Source: Pedobacter cryoconitis
GTDB lineage: Bacteria > Bacteroidota > Bacteroidia > Sphingobacteriales > Sphingobacteriaceae
NCBI RefSeq assembly: GCF_001590605.1
Contig: NZ_CP014504.1
Coordinates: 5,886,540 to 5,950,539, forward strand
Direction of reading: 5' to 3'
Length of the DNA stretch: 64,000 nucleotides
Below are positions 34,608 to 42,715 of this stretch, piece after piece. Within the stretch, counting starts at the first letter, position 1, and each line of letters starts with the position of its first letter. The notes under the pieces are model-generated. The model was not told the DNA's origin and did no database searches. It worked only from the letters and a program-made list of their open reading frames with translations. A program made the translations under genes and the position numbers.

Positions 34608-36410
34608 TTATAAATTCTGTCCTATTTCTCTATTAAATTTAGACCCAATAATCTTATATCCTTTCTGCTCTTTTCCACCTTTAATTGTCTTTCGAGGTCC
34701 AAGATGGAAAAAATCTTTTAATAAAATCAGGCTCGGATTTAGGTCGAGATCATGCTTTTTAATTGCCAACTCAAGTTTATTGATAATAATTTTAGTGGTA
34801 GCTTCAAATCCATCTTCAAAGCTATTGTGTAAAGATTGAATAAAACCGAAGTTCGATTTTTGCACGGCCTCGCGTTTCTCACGTACTGCGGTTTTCAACT
34901 GTTTCTTGGAATAGCTGTTTTTGTATAATTGTTCTGCCCCTAATTCATAGTATCCTCTGACTATATCTGGAAAGTTCCTTTCAAGTTGGTTGATTACATC
35001 TTGTTTGTTATCAATCACAAATTTCATATCATCTTCTTGTTCCAACTTATTTAATGCATCAATAAGCTGACTCGTCAGTTCTCTTATCGATAAGCCATAT
35101 TTATTTGGTTTCAAATCAGCGTCTGAAAGCAAATGAGTTTCCATCCTCAGAGTGGGTAAAAAGTGCATCGTCTTATAAGCTTCAAAAAGTGTCTTATGGT
35201 TTAGATACAATGCTTTAACAGCTTCCTCGTAAAAAAAATTATCATACATAAAATGATTTTTTGTTCCATCCTCATTAACGAAGTCAGAATATTTGACTAA
35301 AAGCAGAGCTTCTGCTAATGTTGCTTCTGCTCCTGGATTAGTTGCTGACTGGTGTAATGCTTTAATTACATTATAGGTTTCCTCGCATCCCTCAAGGTAA
35401 CTTATAGCCTCATTCTCATCTTTTGTTTTTAGAGTAGAGTCAAAATTTGAGATAGCAATTATACGGTCAACCCCATTTCTGAATCGGCCAACGATTTGAA
35501 TTGCGTCACTTTTCGGATCAATCATAGTATGGTGTGCAATATGAAGATTAGTTACCATGATTACCACGGGTTGAATATCCATTTCTATATCCACAGCCGC
35601 ATTAAATCTGCTTGTAAAAAAATTATGTTTAGGAAATTCTTCTGTTAGATTATCATATACTCCGTTGATCCCATTAATTGATAGTTCACTTCCCTTGTTG
35701 CTGGAGCAGTAGATGCTAGTCTGGTCGGCTATACCTAAGTCGTTGATTGTACTAACAATCCCTTGGAGTGAATTGTAAAATATACAGATACGCTCAGATT
35801 CTAAGCTTTCGACAACATTTTTTAAGGTCTGAGAGATGTTATTAGTTACTATTAACTCCAATCCCTTTTGATAATCATAATCAGGCTTGATTATAATGTT
35901 TTGAAACTTATGTTCTTCGAAGCGTGGGTCGGATGGGATTACTGCTGTTGCAGAAATATATGCCTTATTTTCGAAGGAGAAGAAGTTCTGCATAGGTTTG
36001 ATGATAGTGTATCTGTAGTTGACATCCTTCATTGTCCGGTCACATTCGTCAAAAAGCAGGAAATAGTCCGAGTATAAATTAATGTTTAAATTATTGGCGG
36101 CTTCTAATACCTTGCAGAATGATTCTGGAGTTACGAGGATTTTTTTAAACTTAATACTATCATTTCTCAAATAGTCCATAATCATAGGCACGTCAATGCC
36201 TTCAAAAATGCCCAGTATGCCTTTACCTTTTTTACCTTTGATCACAGGCACATTTGGTTCAATAATAATGGAATGTCTTTCACAAAAAAGTTCAAGCGTT
36301 GTAGCTCCTATACCCGTAGCTGTTTTCAATATAATTGAGTTGGTTGGTAATTCTGTCAAAATATCGCTTAGATATTGTCCTTTACTGATGGTTATAATCT
36401 TGGTTTTCAT
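34608..36410 (-). CDS. SF2 helicase-like protein with atypical Walker A
   Basis: This 600-residue protein has an SF2 layout. Motif I is LKTATGIGATTLE (29-40), motif II LLFDECDR (DECD 121-124), motif III YISATA (151-156), a motif V-like TSRFNAAVDIEM and motif VI QIVGRFRNG (305-313). The Walker A lysine is replaced by alanine (GIGATT), which is unusual; some phage and element helicases may share this, which I cannot verify. The C-terminal 200 residues are helical. It is probably the replication or excision helicase of the island. A twin-hairpin leader precedes it. Confidence 0.7.
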   Translation of the reverse strand: MKTKIITISKGQYLSDILTELPTNSIILKTATGIGATTLELFCERHSIIIEPNVPVIKGKKGKGILGIFEGIDVPMIMDYLRNDSIKFKKILVTPESFCKVLEAANNLNINLYSDYFLLFDECDRTMKDVNYRYTIIKPMQNFFSFENKAYISATAVIPSDPRFEEHKFQNIIIKPDYDYQKGLELIVTNNISQTLKNVVESLESERICIFYNSLQGIVSTINDLGIADQTSIYCSSNKGSELSINGINGVYDNLTEEFPKHNFFTSRFNAAVDIEMDIQPVVIMVTNLHIAHHTMIDPKSDAIQIVGRFRNGVDRIIAISNFDSTLKTKDENEAISYLEGCEETYNVIKALHQSATNPGAEATLAEALLLVKYSDFVNEDGTKNHFMYDNFFYEEAVKALYLNHKTLFEAYKTMHFLPTLRMETHLLSDADLKPNKYGLSIRELTSQLIDALNKLEQEDDMKFVIDNKQDVINQLERNFPDIVRGYYELGAEQLYKNSYSKKQLKTAVREKREAVQKSNFGFIQSLHNSFEDGFEATTKIIINKLELAIKKHDLDLNPSLILLKDFFHLGPRKTIKGGKEQKGYKIIGSKFNREIGQNL

Positions 36411-36423
36411 TGTTTAAAAATTA

Positions 36424-36456
36424 GGGCATTGGTATGCCTATCAGCAATTTTTGCTG
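36424..36456 (-). promoter_or_regulatory. Twin-hairpin leader of the helicase-like gene
   Basis: Two adjacent hairpins lie 14 bases before the start: GGCAT/ATGCC with a 4-base loop (36425-36438) and CAGCAA/TTGCTG with a 3-base loop (36442-36456). The same arrangement precedes the 188-aa-class gene at 37101-37133. Confidence 0.5.
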
Positions 36457-36485
36457 TTGTGGTTTGGAAATAAAAGTTTAGAAAA

Positions 36486-36510
36486 ATGGGAGAGAAGATT
36501 TCTCTCCCAA
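36486..36510 (-). terminator. Terminator between the 187-aa gene and the helicase-like gene
   Basis: GGGAGAGAA and TTCTCTCCC pair around a 3-base loop, and ATTTTT follows on the minus strand. It lies just after the stop at 36518. Confidence 0.8.
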
Positions 36511-36517
36511 AAAATAG

Positions 36518-37081
36518 CTATTCAGCTAATTTTGTAGCCTCAGTATAGAGCCCTTCAATGTCGAGGTTGACATTATATTTGTTAAAGGCATATCCGTGAA
36601 GTAAATGATCTATCCACGGCAGCGACTTGATTTTGATATTCAAATCTCCATTAGAACCTTGAATTTTCAGATAATAATATTCGTTACCATCCTTTGAAGC
36701 ATAAGGTAGGTTATGGTTTATTTTCCTGTTCTCTTTCATCATTTGAATAAATCCTTGGAACTCACGTAGTGCAGGCTTGTCATCGCCAATAAACTTTAAG
36801 AATTCTGATTTCGTCACAATTCCAAAATCAAAATTTTCAATGAAGAAAGTTTGATTGTCAATCACTGTCTTGTTCTCTTCAACTATGGCATTTAGCTCAT
36901 TTTTTTTCTTCCTTTGTTCTGATACAATGAAATCTATAATACTGCTGTTTTTTAAATCTTGGTCTTTCATTCTTTTGTTGTTTGTGGGTTGTACAGGTAT
37001 GCTTGGTTCAATTACTATTGAATGTTTATTTGCCATAATGTTGATATCGGTTTTACCGACTCCTATTTTTGTCTTAATCAT
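36518..37081 (-). CDS. Unknown protein with a helicase-like N-terminal duplicate
   Basis: From ATG 37081 the protein has 187 residues; an upstream ATG at 37120 would run into the leader hairpins. The first 31 residues (MIKTKIGVGKTDINI, then HSIVIEPSIPV) align with residues 27-57 of the neighbouring helicase-like protein (KTATGIGATTLE, HSIIIEPNVPV). Here the P-loop lysine is present. The rest is different: a charged helical part, then FGIVTKSEFLKFIGDD and a beta-rich tail. That tail resembles the 134-aa protein encoded next. It looks like a fused partial duplicate. Confidence 0.6.
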   Translation of the reverse strand: MIKTKIGVGKTDINIMANKHSIVIEPSIPVQPTNNKRMKDQDLKNSSIIDFIVSEQRKKKNELNAIVEENKTVIDNQTFFIENFDFGIVTKSEFLKFIGDDKPALREFQGFIQMMKENRKINHNLPYASKDGNEYYYLKIQGSNGDLNIKIKSLPWIDHLLHGYAFNKYNVNLDIEGLYTEATKLAE

Positions 37082-37100
37082 CTGGAATGTTATAATTTTA

Positions 37101-37133
37101 GGGCATAAGAATCCCTGCACGATCTGTGTCGTG
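37101..37133 (-). promoter_or_regulatory. Twin-hairpin leader of the 187-aa gene
   Basis: GGGcAT/ATCCC (37101-37115, one bulge) and CACGA/TCGTG (37118-37133) stand side by side as in the helicase leader. Both leaders share TTAGGGCAT, and GTGG follows the second hairpin, while the second stem differs in sequence. Confidence 0.45.
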
Positions 37134-37232
37134 ATTTTTTGTGGTTAAATAATTAATTGAGTTTACTTTTGGTATTTTACAATTGACAATTCACGTGTGC
37201 ACCCGTAACAGTCATGCTAAAACATCTTTAAC

Positions 37233-37637
37233 TTATGAGGCATCAAAAGTCAATATAGAGATCAGATCCTCTAAAGGCCACCAACCTTGATGAATATTCT
37301 CTTGATAACAAAGTAAGAAGTGATACATGTCATGGTGATACAGCAAGTGAATTTTGACTTTCGCATTTGGAAGTTTGAATTTACATTTTATTCTTCCGCA
37401 CTCAATGGAATCAGCATCCGAACTGTAAGATGACAAGTGGGTCAATTTGTAAGACTTACTGGTAAGCTCAAATACACGCTTTAAACTTTCCCTCTCTGAA
37501 CAGGATAATCGATTGGTATATTCCATAAATTCAGCCTTCGTGAAATATCCTTTATCATTTGTTTCCGAAAAGAATTGGTTCAGTACAGATTGATCTTCGC
37601 TGTCTATAGCAGCAGCATTAATTGGAGTTTGATCCAT
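37233..37637 (-). CDS. Unknown 134-aa protein, possible paralogue of the 187-aa protein tail
   Basis: This 134-residue protein has the segment NDKGYFTKAEFMEYTNRLSC and later KSYKLTHLSSYSSDADSIEC. These correspond in order to DFGIVTKSEFLKFIGDD and KINHNLPYASKDGNEYY of the next gene, suggesting a shared small domain. The C-terminus is aromatic (NIHQGWWPLEDLISIL). No known family is recognised. It lies in the leftward row of island core genes between the 340-aa and 187-aa genes. Confidence 0.55.
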   Translation of the reverse strand: MDQTPINAAAIDSEDQSVLNQFFSETNDKGYFTKAEFMEYTNRLSCSERESLKRVFELTSKSYKLTHLSSYSSDADSIECGRIKCKFKLPNAKVKIHLLYHHDMYHFLLCYQENIHQGWWPLEDLISILTFDAS

Positions 37638-37699
37638 GATTTGTTTATTTTAGTAATCCGAACAATATCGTTCACATCACTAACAGCAAATCATGTTCT

Positions 37700-38722
37700 C
37701 TAATTTTTGCCACTCAAGATTTGTTTTTTTCTTTTTAAGTGGCGTTTAATAAGATGGATTTCAGGTGTAAACTCTTTAAAGATTATTTCTGGAAATTTTA
37801 CATCCTTGTATTTCGGATCTGTTTTAAAGAAGGACCAAATGTAATTTGCCTTATTTCTAGGACTATGGTGTCTAATTAAATCCTCAGGTCTCATCAAATT
37901 GAAAAGTAAAAGTATTGTATAAATGAACTCTCCCTGGTTTTCGTCAAGAGTCTTTTTTTTACCTTTCCAACCCATTTCAGTACGCATATAATGCCAAACT
38001 AAATTGCACACGCGCTTCTTGAACAAGTGGGTTAAATCCTCTATAGACTGGTGGAATGTTACGCTATTAATCAAGTTTCTGACTTTTCTCTGTGTAAGTT
38101 TCTGACTTATTGATAATTGGACAGATAAAAAAGAGAAATGCGGACTGCTCAGTTCTTGGATGCGATTTGTGATTAGAAGATCTATGATCTGTCTCTTCTC
38201 CTGCTGATTTCCATCTACTAAAATCTGCACATCCGTAATTAGCTTAGGTTTCTTATTCTCGACAGTAGAGGTCAACTTTGGATTGATCCTAATTTCAGTA
38301 CCTAAAATGAACTTTTTTTTGATTTCCAAAAGCCTGTTCAGATCGTTTAGTATATATAGGGCATTATCAGACATATTTATATTTTCGCTTGATGCTGACA
38401 GTTCTATTCGCTGTCGTGACTCCATGACAAAGTTCCATTCTAGTTCAATAAGATTTTGAACCATAGCAAGAATATTATTTTGATGTATAGACTTATCTGC
38501 AGATTGTGGAAAAGTTTTGTCAACTATAGTATTATAAGCATAAGCTGGAAAAATTGTGGACTCATTAACAGGTAAAATATAAATTTTAATACACTTAATA
38601 TATTTTTCTGGAGATCCTATATTGATGAAAATTTTAGATGCTGCATGGTGCTTTATTATTGTTTTTAAACTGGCTTCGACTGATATTTCTTTTACGTTCA
38701 GATTAGAATGGATCATCAACAA
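37700..38722 (-). CDS. Unknown 340-aa protein of the island core
   Basis: This 340-residue soluble protein has a mixed N-terminal part (IKCIKIYILPVNESTIFPAY) and a helical middle (ALYILNDLNRLLEIKKKFIL). The basic C-terminal part is KRHLKRKKQILSGKN, preceded by MRTEMGWKGKKKTLDENQGEF. The size and position after the integrase gene resemble RteC-like or excision-control genes of Bacteroidota elements, but no specific motif confirms this. It is an integrase-adjacent gene of unknown function. Confidence 0.6.
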   Translation of the reverse strand: MLMIHSNLNVKEISVEASLKTIIKHHAASKIFINIGSPEKYIKCIKIYILPVNESTIFPAYAYNTIVDKTFPQSADKSIHQNNILAMVQNLIELEWNFVMESRQRIELSASSENINMSDNALYILNDLNRLLEIKKKFILGTEIRINPKLTSTVENKKPKLITDVQILVDGNQQEKRQIIDLLITNRIQELSSPHFSFLSVQLSISQKLTQRKVRNLINSVTFHQSIEDLTHLFKKRVCNLVWHYMRTEMGWKGKKKTLDENQGEFIYTILLLFNLMRPEDLIRHHSPRNKANYIWSFFKTDPKYKDVKFPEIIFKEFTPEIHLIKRHLKRKKQILSGKN

Positions 38723-38743
38723 AAATACTAGATTGTCTTAAAC

Positions 38744-38774
38744 AAAAAAACGGAACAGATTTCAATCCATTCCG
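38744..38774 (-). terminator. Terminator of the integrase gene
   Basis: On the minus strand CGGAA and TTCCG pair and a run of seven T follows, 18 bases after the stop. Confidence 0.6.
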
Positions 38775-38791
38775 CTTTAATTATAATGAGG

Positions 38792-40081
38792 TTACACCTC
38801 ATTTAGATCTCTCTCCATAGTTTTAAGCTCGTAAGGCTTCACTATCCTTTTTGTTTGTAAATAAATCTCTGTGGTCGAGATACTGCTATGATTGGCTCTT
38901 TCTTTTATCAGATAGTGATCCACGCCTGCATTAAACTGATTTGTGATTGAGGTGTGTTTGTTTTCATATAGTTTTATATCGTTGAATTGTGGGTAAAGCT
39001 TGCGGAATCTGCGCATCAGGGTAGCTAACTCTTTATTTCGATGTGGTTTACCTAGTTTGAAGATATTATGCCCACCATATAAATACATTTCCTTATTAAT
39101 TGTCAGCCCGTATTTTATTGTGTTATTCCTTATTATTGTGATCAGCTCTTGGGCTTTAGAAGAGAGTATTACGGTACGAAGGCTGTCATTCTTCTTATTG
39201 ATAATCTTCAATGTACCATATTCAAAATCTATATTTCCAACTTGAATCAAGACCTGTTCGGCAAGCCTAATGTTATTTTCATATAATAGCAATCCGCTCA
39301 GGTAAAGTCGGGTAAATGTATACTTCTCTTTAAATTCAAGTAGATGATAGAACTCATTGAAAAGATTATCTGGTATAACTTTGAATCGTTTATCCTGTCT
39401 TGCTGAGTTTAACTTCTTTAGTTTCTTCAGATGGTTCTTAATCGGAAACTCATTATAATCCATTAACCAGCCGTAAAATTGTGTAACATATTGGAAGTGC
39501 TGATTTACTGAGGCATTAATGAGCTTTTTGGTACTTGTGTTATAGGTGTTATTTAAAAGGTCAATTCTGTAATTGAGCCATAAATCAGTACTTAGATCGC
39601 TTAGACATATTCTTTTATATCTGTCTATACTAAAGTATTTAAGTAATTTATTACTGTGATGCTTGTACCCGCAAAGGCTGACCTTATCAACCGTACCTTC
39701 TTTGTTCTGTAGTGTCTTATAAAGAAAGAAAGCTTCAATCGCTTCTCTTACATTACTTCTCATGGATACAGTTGAAACTGCTGCCTCATTTTGCAATTCA
39801 TGAGTTATTAGCAATATATCTTGTTTGAAAATCTCAGTTAATGAAGCTTCAATCTCAGATTGCTTTATTTTCTCTGATATTTCTAAGCTATTAAAGAACT
39901 CGATGGATTTAGTTTTAACGCTTCCCTTACCGTAGTACTTCTTTTGTCCGTTGTGGTTATAATCCAGATAGTACTTCTGTTCCTTTGCATCCTTACCCGG
40001 AACATTTAGGTAAATCTCAATGCCATTAGAATTTGCTAAGAAGAACTTAGTTGATTTGGTTTTAGAATTGGTGGCTTTCAT
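38792..40081 (-). CDS. Tyrosine-type site-specific integrase
   Basis: This 429-residue recombinase has an N-terminal arm-binding domain (NGIEIYLNVPGKDAKEQKYYL), a SAM-like core-binding domain (about 110-215), and a catalytic domain. Catalytic marks are the first arginine in ENNIRLAEQVLIQVGNIDF, KLYENKHTSITNQFNAGVDHYLI (Lys in place of the second Arg, as in many Bacteroidota integrases), ANHSSISTTEIY with the nucleophile tyrosine. It should cut and join the 71-bp repeats. The start is 87 bases from the right repeat, the usual position. Confidence 0.92.
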   Translation of the reverse strand: MKATNSKTKSTKFFLANSNGIEIYLNVPGKDAKEQKYYLDYNHNGQKKYYGKGSVKTKSIEFFNSLEISEKIKQSEIEASLTEIFKQDILLITHELQNEAAVSTVSMRSNVREAIEAFFLYKTLQNKEGTVDKVSLCGYKHHSNKLLKYFSIDRYKRICLSDLSTDLWLNYRIDLLNNTYNTSTKKLINASVNQHFQYVTQFYGWLMDYNEFPIKNHLKKLKKLNSARQDKRFKVIPDNLFNEFYHLLEFKEKYTFTRLYLSGLLLYENNIRLAEQVLIQVGNIDFEYGTLKIINKKNDSLRTVILSSKAQELITIIRNNTIKYGLTINKEMYLYGGHNIFKLGKPHRNKELATLMRRFRKLYPQFNDIKLYENKHTSITNQFNAGVDHYLIKERANHSSISTTEIYLQTKRIVKPYELKTMERDLNEV

Positions 40082-40167
40082 GATAAATGATCTTCATTTA
40101 TCCCCGAACTCATCCCTATACGTCTATTGAATAGCTAATAAGTGCCTTTAAATGGTATCCAAGTACG

Positions 40168-40238
40168 AAACCCGTTCATACAGGTTTATATTTGGTTAGA
40201 AAAGGGATGTGTCTGGATGGAACATCCCTTTCTTGTTT
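40168..40238 (+). repeat. Right direct repeat (attR) of the integrated element, 71 bp
   Basis: These bases are identical over 71 bp to 23048-23118, including the 10-bp terminator hairpin AAAGGGATGT/ACATCCCTTT. The integrase gene lies just inside it. Beyond the repeat chromosomal genes resume. Confidence 0.85.
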
Positions 40239-40332
40239 TATTTCTCTTCCAGACTAATACCTAATTTTCCTGCTATATCCTACAATAATTTAAAATAGCA
40301 GCTACCTTTTCTAAATGAGTTTATTTAGCTTA

Positions 40333-40779
40333 CTATTCCTGGAAATTATCATAATAAGTGAAATCCTTTGTGATCAATCCATTCTCAATAGTAAAGATGG
40401 TACAAATAGGTAATTCAAATTTAGAATTATCAGGCGCTGTTCCGGTAGAAACAAATTCTACAATTACATTTTTATCTCCTGAAGGATAAATATTGACTAT
40501 ACTATCCTTAACATCTGGAAACTGCTCACTCAACTCATTATACTTCTTTATAGTCTGTTCCCTTTTTTGTTTTACAATCCCATTTCCTAAAGAAGGATCT
40601 TTGAACTCAGCAGTTTCAGCATACATACCAGCCATTTTTGTCCAGTCATGTTTATTGAAATGATCAAAATAAACCCTTATAAGATCTTCATTATTCTTTA
40701 ATACCATATTTTTATGAGCTGCACTGTGACAGGAAACTAATGTTAATGTGGTTAAGAGATAAGTGACTAAATGTTTCAT
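40333..40779 (-). CDS. NTF2-like (SnoaL-fold) lipoprotein
   Basis: This 148-residue protein has a lipoprotein signal (YLLTTLTLVSCHSA) followed by an NTF2/SnoaL-like domain: VYFDHFNKHDWTKMAGMYAETAEFKDPSLG, KKYNELSEQFPDVKDSIVNI, VEFVSTGTAPDNSKFELPICTIFTIENGLI. Similar proteins are common and mostly unassigned; they bind small ligands. It is the first chromosomal gene to the right of the island, convergent with the bestrophin gene if the island is removed. Confidence 0.85.
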   Translation of the reverse strand: MKHLVTYLLTTLTLVSCHSAAHKNMVLKNNEDLIRVYFDHFNKHDWTKMAGMYAETAEFKDPSLGNGIVKQKREQTIKKYNELSEQFPDVKDSIVNIYPSGDKNVIVEFVSTGTAPDNSKFELPICTIFTIENGLITKDFTYYDNFQE

Positions 40780-40829
40780 TACTATAAGCTTTTAGTACAA
40801 TTAATGTAATTAATTTTACTGGAAATCAC

Positions 40830-40864
40830 AAAAAAAGGGATGTATCCTTAAAGAATACATCCCT
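40830..40864 (-). terminator. Terminator of map
   Basis: AGGGATGTAT and ATACATCCCT pair and a T-run follows on the minus strand, 27 bases after the map stop. The stem resembles that in the island's flanking repeats. Confidence 0.75.
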
Positions 40865-40890
40865 ACATGTCTAAAGACTGAGTATTGTGA

Positions 40891-41649
40891 TTATATTTTA
40901 TTAGCGCTGGTCAGAATTTCAGGAACTCCATCTGTTACTAATATCGTATGCTCATGTTGTGCAACAAAACCACCTTTATTTCCTTTCAATGTCCAGCCGT
41001 CTGCCTGTTCAACTGCCATGTTTGACGTTGTAGCAATAAAAGTTTCTATAGCAACCGTTGAGTTTTTCTTAAACCTTTGCGTATTGTATTTATCATAACA
41101 GTTCAAAATGCAATCCGGTGCTTCATGCAAACTACGGCCAACACCATGACCAGCTAAATTACGGATCACAGTAAAACCATGTTTTCTTGCCTCAGTTTCT
41201 ATTAACCTGCCAATATCCGCAATTTTAACACCACCTCTGATCTTGCTGATTGCTTTATAAAGAATATCTTTAGAAGCATCCACTAAAGGCTGATGGTTAT
41301 TTATATCTTCTCCTAATACAAAAGAACCTCCATTGTCAGCCCAGAATCCATCAAGTTCAGCAGATACATCTATATTGATCAGGTCACCATTCGCAAGTAT
41401 TTTTTCTTCAGACGGGATGCCGTGAGCAGCTTCATTGTTAATACTAATACAAGTCCACCCAGGAAATCCGTAAGTTAATTTAGGAGCAGACTTCGCACCA
41501 TAACCTGCTAATATTTTTCCGCCGAACTCATCCAGTTCTTTCGTGGAGATACCCGGCTGAGCGAATTCACGCATTTGTTTAAGCGTATTTGCAACAGCAT
41601 CACTTACACGTTGCATTCCTAATAATTCATCTGCTGATGTGATTGACAT
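40891..41649 (-). CDS. map: Type I methionine aminopeptidase
   Basis: This 252-residue enzyme removes the initiator methionine from new proteins. Metal-site and substrate marks are present: YGFPGWTCISINNEAAHGIP, DLINIDVSAELDGFWADNGGSF, NLAGHGVGRSLHEAP, FIATTSN and GFVAQHEHTILVT. It lacks an N-terminal zinc finger, as normal for bacterial type I enzymes. The promoter box at 41679-41686 gives a short leader. The gene lies alone with its own terminator. Confidence 0.93.
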   Translation of the reverse strand: MSITSADELLGMQRVSDAVANTLKQMREFAQPGISTKELDEFGGKILAGYGAKSAPKLTYGFPGWTCISINNEAAHGIPSEEKILANGDLINIDVSAELDGFWADNGGSFVLGEDINNHQPLVDASKDILYKAISKIRGGVKIADIGRLIETEARKHGFTVIRNLAGHGVGRSLHEAPDCILNCYDKYNTQRFKKNSTVAIETFIATTSNMAVEQADGWTLKGNKGGFVAQHEHTILVTDGVPEILTSANKI

Positions 41650-41678
41650 AAAGCCTTTTTTAGTTTAAAATATACAGA

Positions 41679-41686
41679 CAAAGATA
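41679..41686 (-). promoter_or_regulatory. Minus-7 box of map
   Basis: The minus strand reads TATCTTTG, an exact TAnnTTTG, 29 bases before the start codon. Confidence 0.5.
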
Positions 41687-41752
41687 CAATAATTCTCTTC
41701 GGAGACTGGAGGGACAATTGTCCCATAACCAGTCGAAGTCCCAAATCGTACC

Positions 41753-42439
41753 CTACAGCTGATTCCTGGTTATCTTTCCTTTGACAATGAATAACCGGTT
41801 AATAGCCTGTTTATCCAGAATGGTATCACCTTTATAATCGGCATTTGCAGCACGCAAGATAATTTTACCTGGCGTAGTATGCTCAAACAGCAATTTTACA
41901 GTCGTAATATTATTGGCGCTTTCATCAGCCATAATTAAATAAGCCTCTCCCCATTGGATAATGTCTTTGTTCACGACTTCCCGGATAGCAATTATTTCTC
42001 CGCTCGAATATTTTGGGACCATACTATCCCCATAAACTGGTAAATAGGCATCACAGTCATTAAAGGGGCGGAAGTTTACATAATACTCTGGCTTTTCCTT
42101 TAAAAAATTAAGCTCTTCGGATGAAAAATCGGAAGGATTAACATTAATAAAAGGGACACCTTCTTCAGGTTCAGTATTCAGCTTGTTCGTTTCTCTGAGC
42201 AACTCATCTATTGAGTATATTTTTCCAACACCAGTGGCTAGCCAGCTTTCATTGATATGATAGTGTTTGATCACATCCTCTGCGAGCCTTTTACCAATCA
42301 TTCTGGACCCGTTTTCTATAGGCGAGAAGTTGTTTACATGTTTAGCTATCGGGCTATAGAATTCCTGAAGCGTCATTTTCTTCGCCAACCGGATTTCTTT
42401 CAATCTGGCTCCGAAATGTTTTCTTTGATTATCGGTCAT
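41753..42439 (-). CDS. XRE/S24-type transcriptional regulator (LexA/CI-like)
   Basis: This 228-residue protein has an N-terminal helix-turn-helix (FGARLKEIRLAKKMTLQEFY, IENGSRMIGKRLAEDVIKHY) and a C-terminal S24 LexA/signal-peptidase-like domain with DAYLPVYGDSMVPKYSSGEIIAI (Ser in GDSM) and a lysine-bearing ANNITTVKLLFEHT. This is the form of phage CI-like repressors, here without prophage genes nearby. It could be a stress-responsive chromosomal regulator. It is divergent from kbl, which lies 276 bases away. Confidence 0.85.
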   Translation of the reverse strand: MTDNQRKHFGARLKEIRLAKKMTLQEFYSPIAKHVNNFSPIENGSRMIGKRLAEDVIKHYHINESWLATGVGKIYSIDELLRETNKLNTEPEEGVPFINVNPSDFSSEELNFLKEKPEYYVNFRPFNDCDAYLPVYGDSMVPKYSSGEIIAIREVVNKDIIQWGEAYLIMADESANNITTVKLLFEHTTPGKIILRAANADYKGDTILDKQAINRLFIVKGKITRNQL

Positions 42440-42684
42440 TTATCTAATGGGGAAAGTTAATTGTTAATTTAATGCAGATTATAAAGGTAAGTTAAATTAT
42501 CATTACTTTATAATTTATTGCAAAATAAGAAATAAAATCCTTTTAAAGTATGCTCCCTGAATTATTATTTAAACATTGTTGTCCTTTTATCCCTGAAACA
42601 GCAATTATGCCGTGGTTAATTTCAAGTTTTAATACTGAACCTGGAAGAGACTAAAATTAAACGGCTTCTAAATTGATATTTTTA

Positions 42685-42692
42685 TAACTTTG
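42685..42692 (+). promoter_or_regulatory. Minus-7 box of kbl
   Basis: TAACTTTG matches TAnnTTTG, 23 bases before the ATG at 42716. Confidence 0.5.
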
Positions 42693-42715
42693 GAAGCATC
42701 AAATAACTAGCATAT

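Larger units (their letters stand above)
23048..40238. mobile_element. Integrative genomic island of about 17.2 kb with tyrosine integrase
   Basis: The island lies between perfect 71-bp direct repeats, with a tyrosine integrase next to the right repeat. Most genes run leftward and the sequence is visibly AT-rich. The integrase-proximal module (340-aa, 134-aa and 188-aa proteins, helicase-like protein, 181-aa protein, XRE regulator) is probably the maintenance part. Cargo comprises lipoproteins, a T6SS cassette, a Sll1717-type ATPase, a Dam/DGQHR operon and a RadC-like gene. No relaxase, conjugation or phage structural genes are seen, so it would need help to move between cells. Confidence 0.8.

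Noticed and set aside
23048..40238. Prophage
   Set aside because: No capsid, portal, terminase, tail or lysis genes are seen; only an integrase and XRE regulator.
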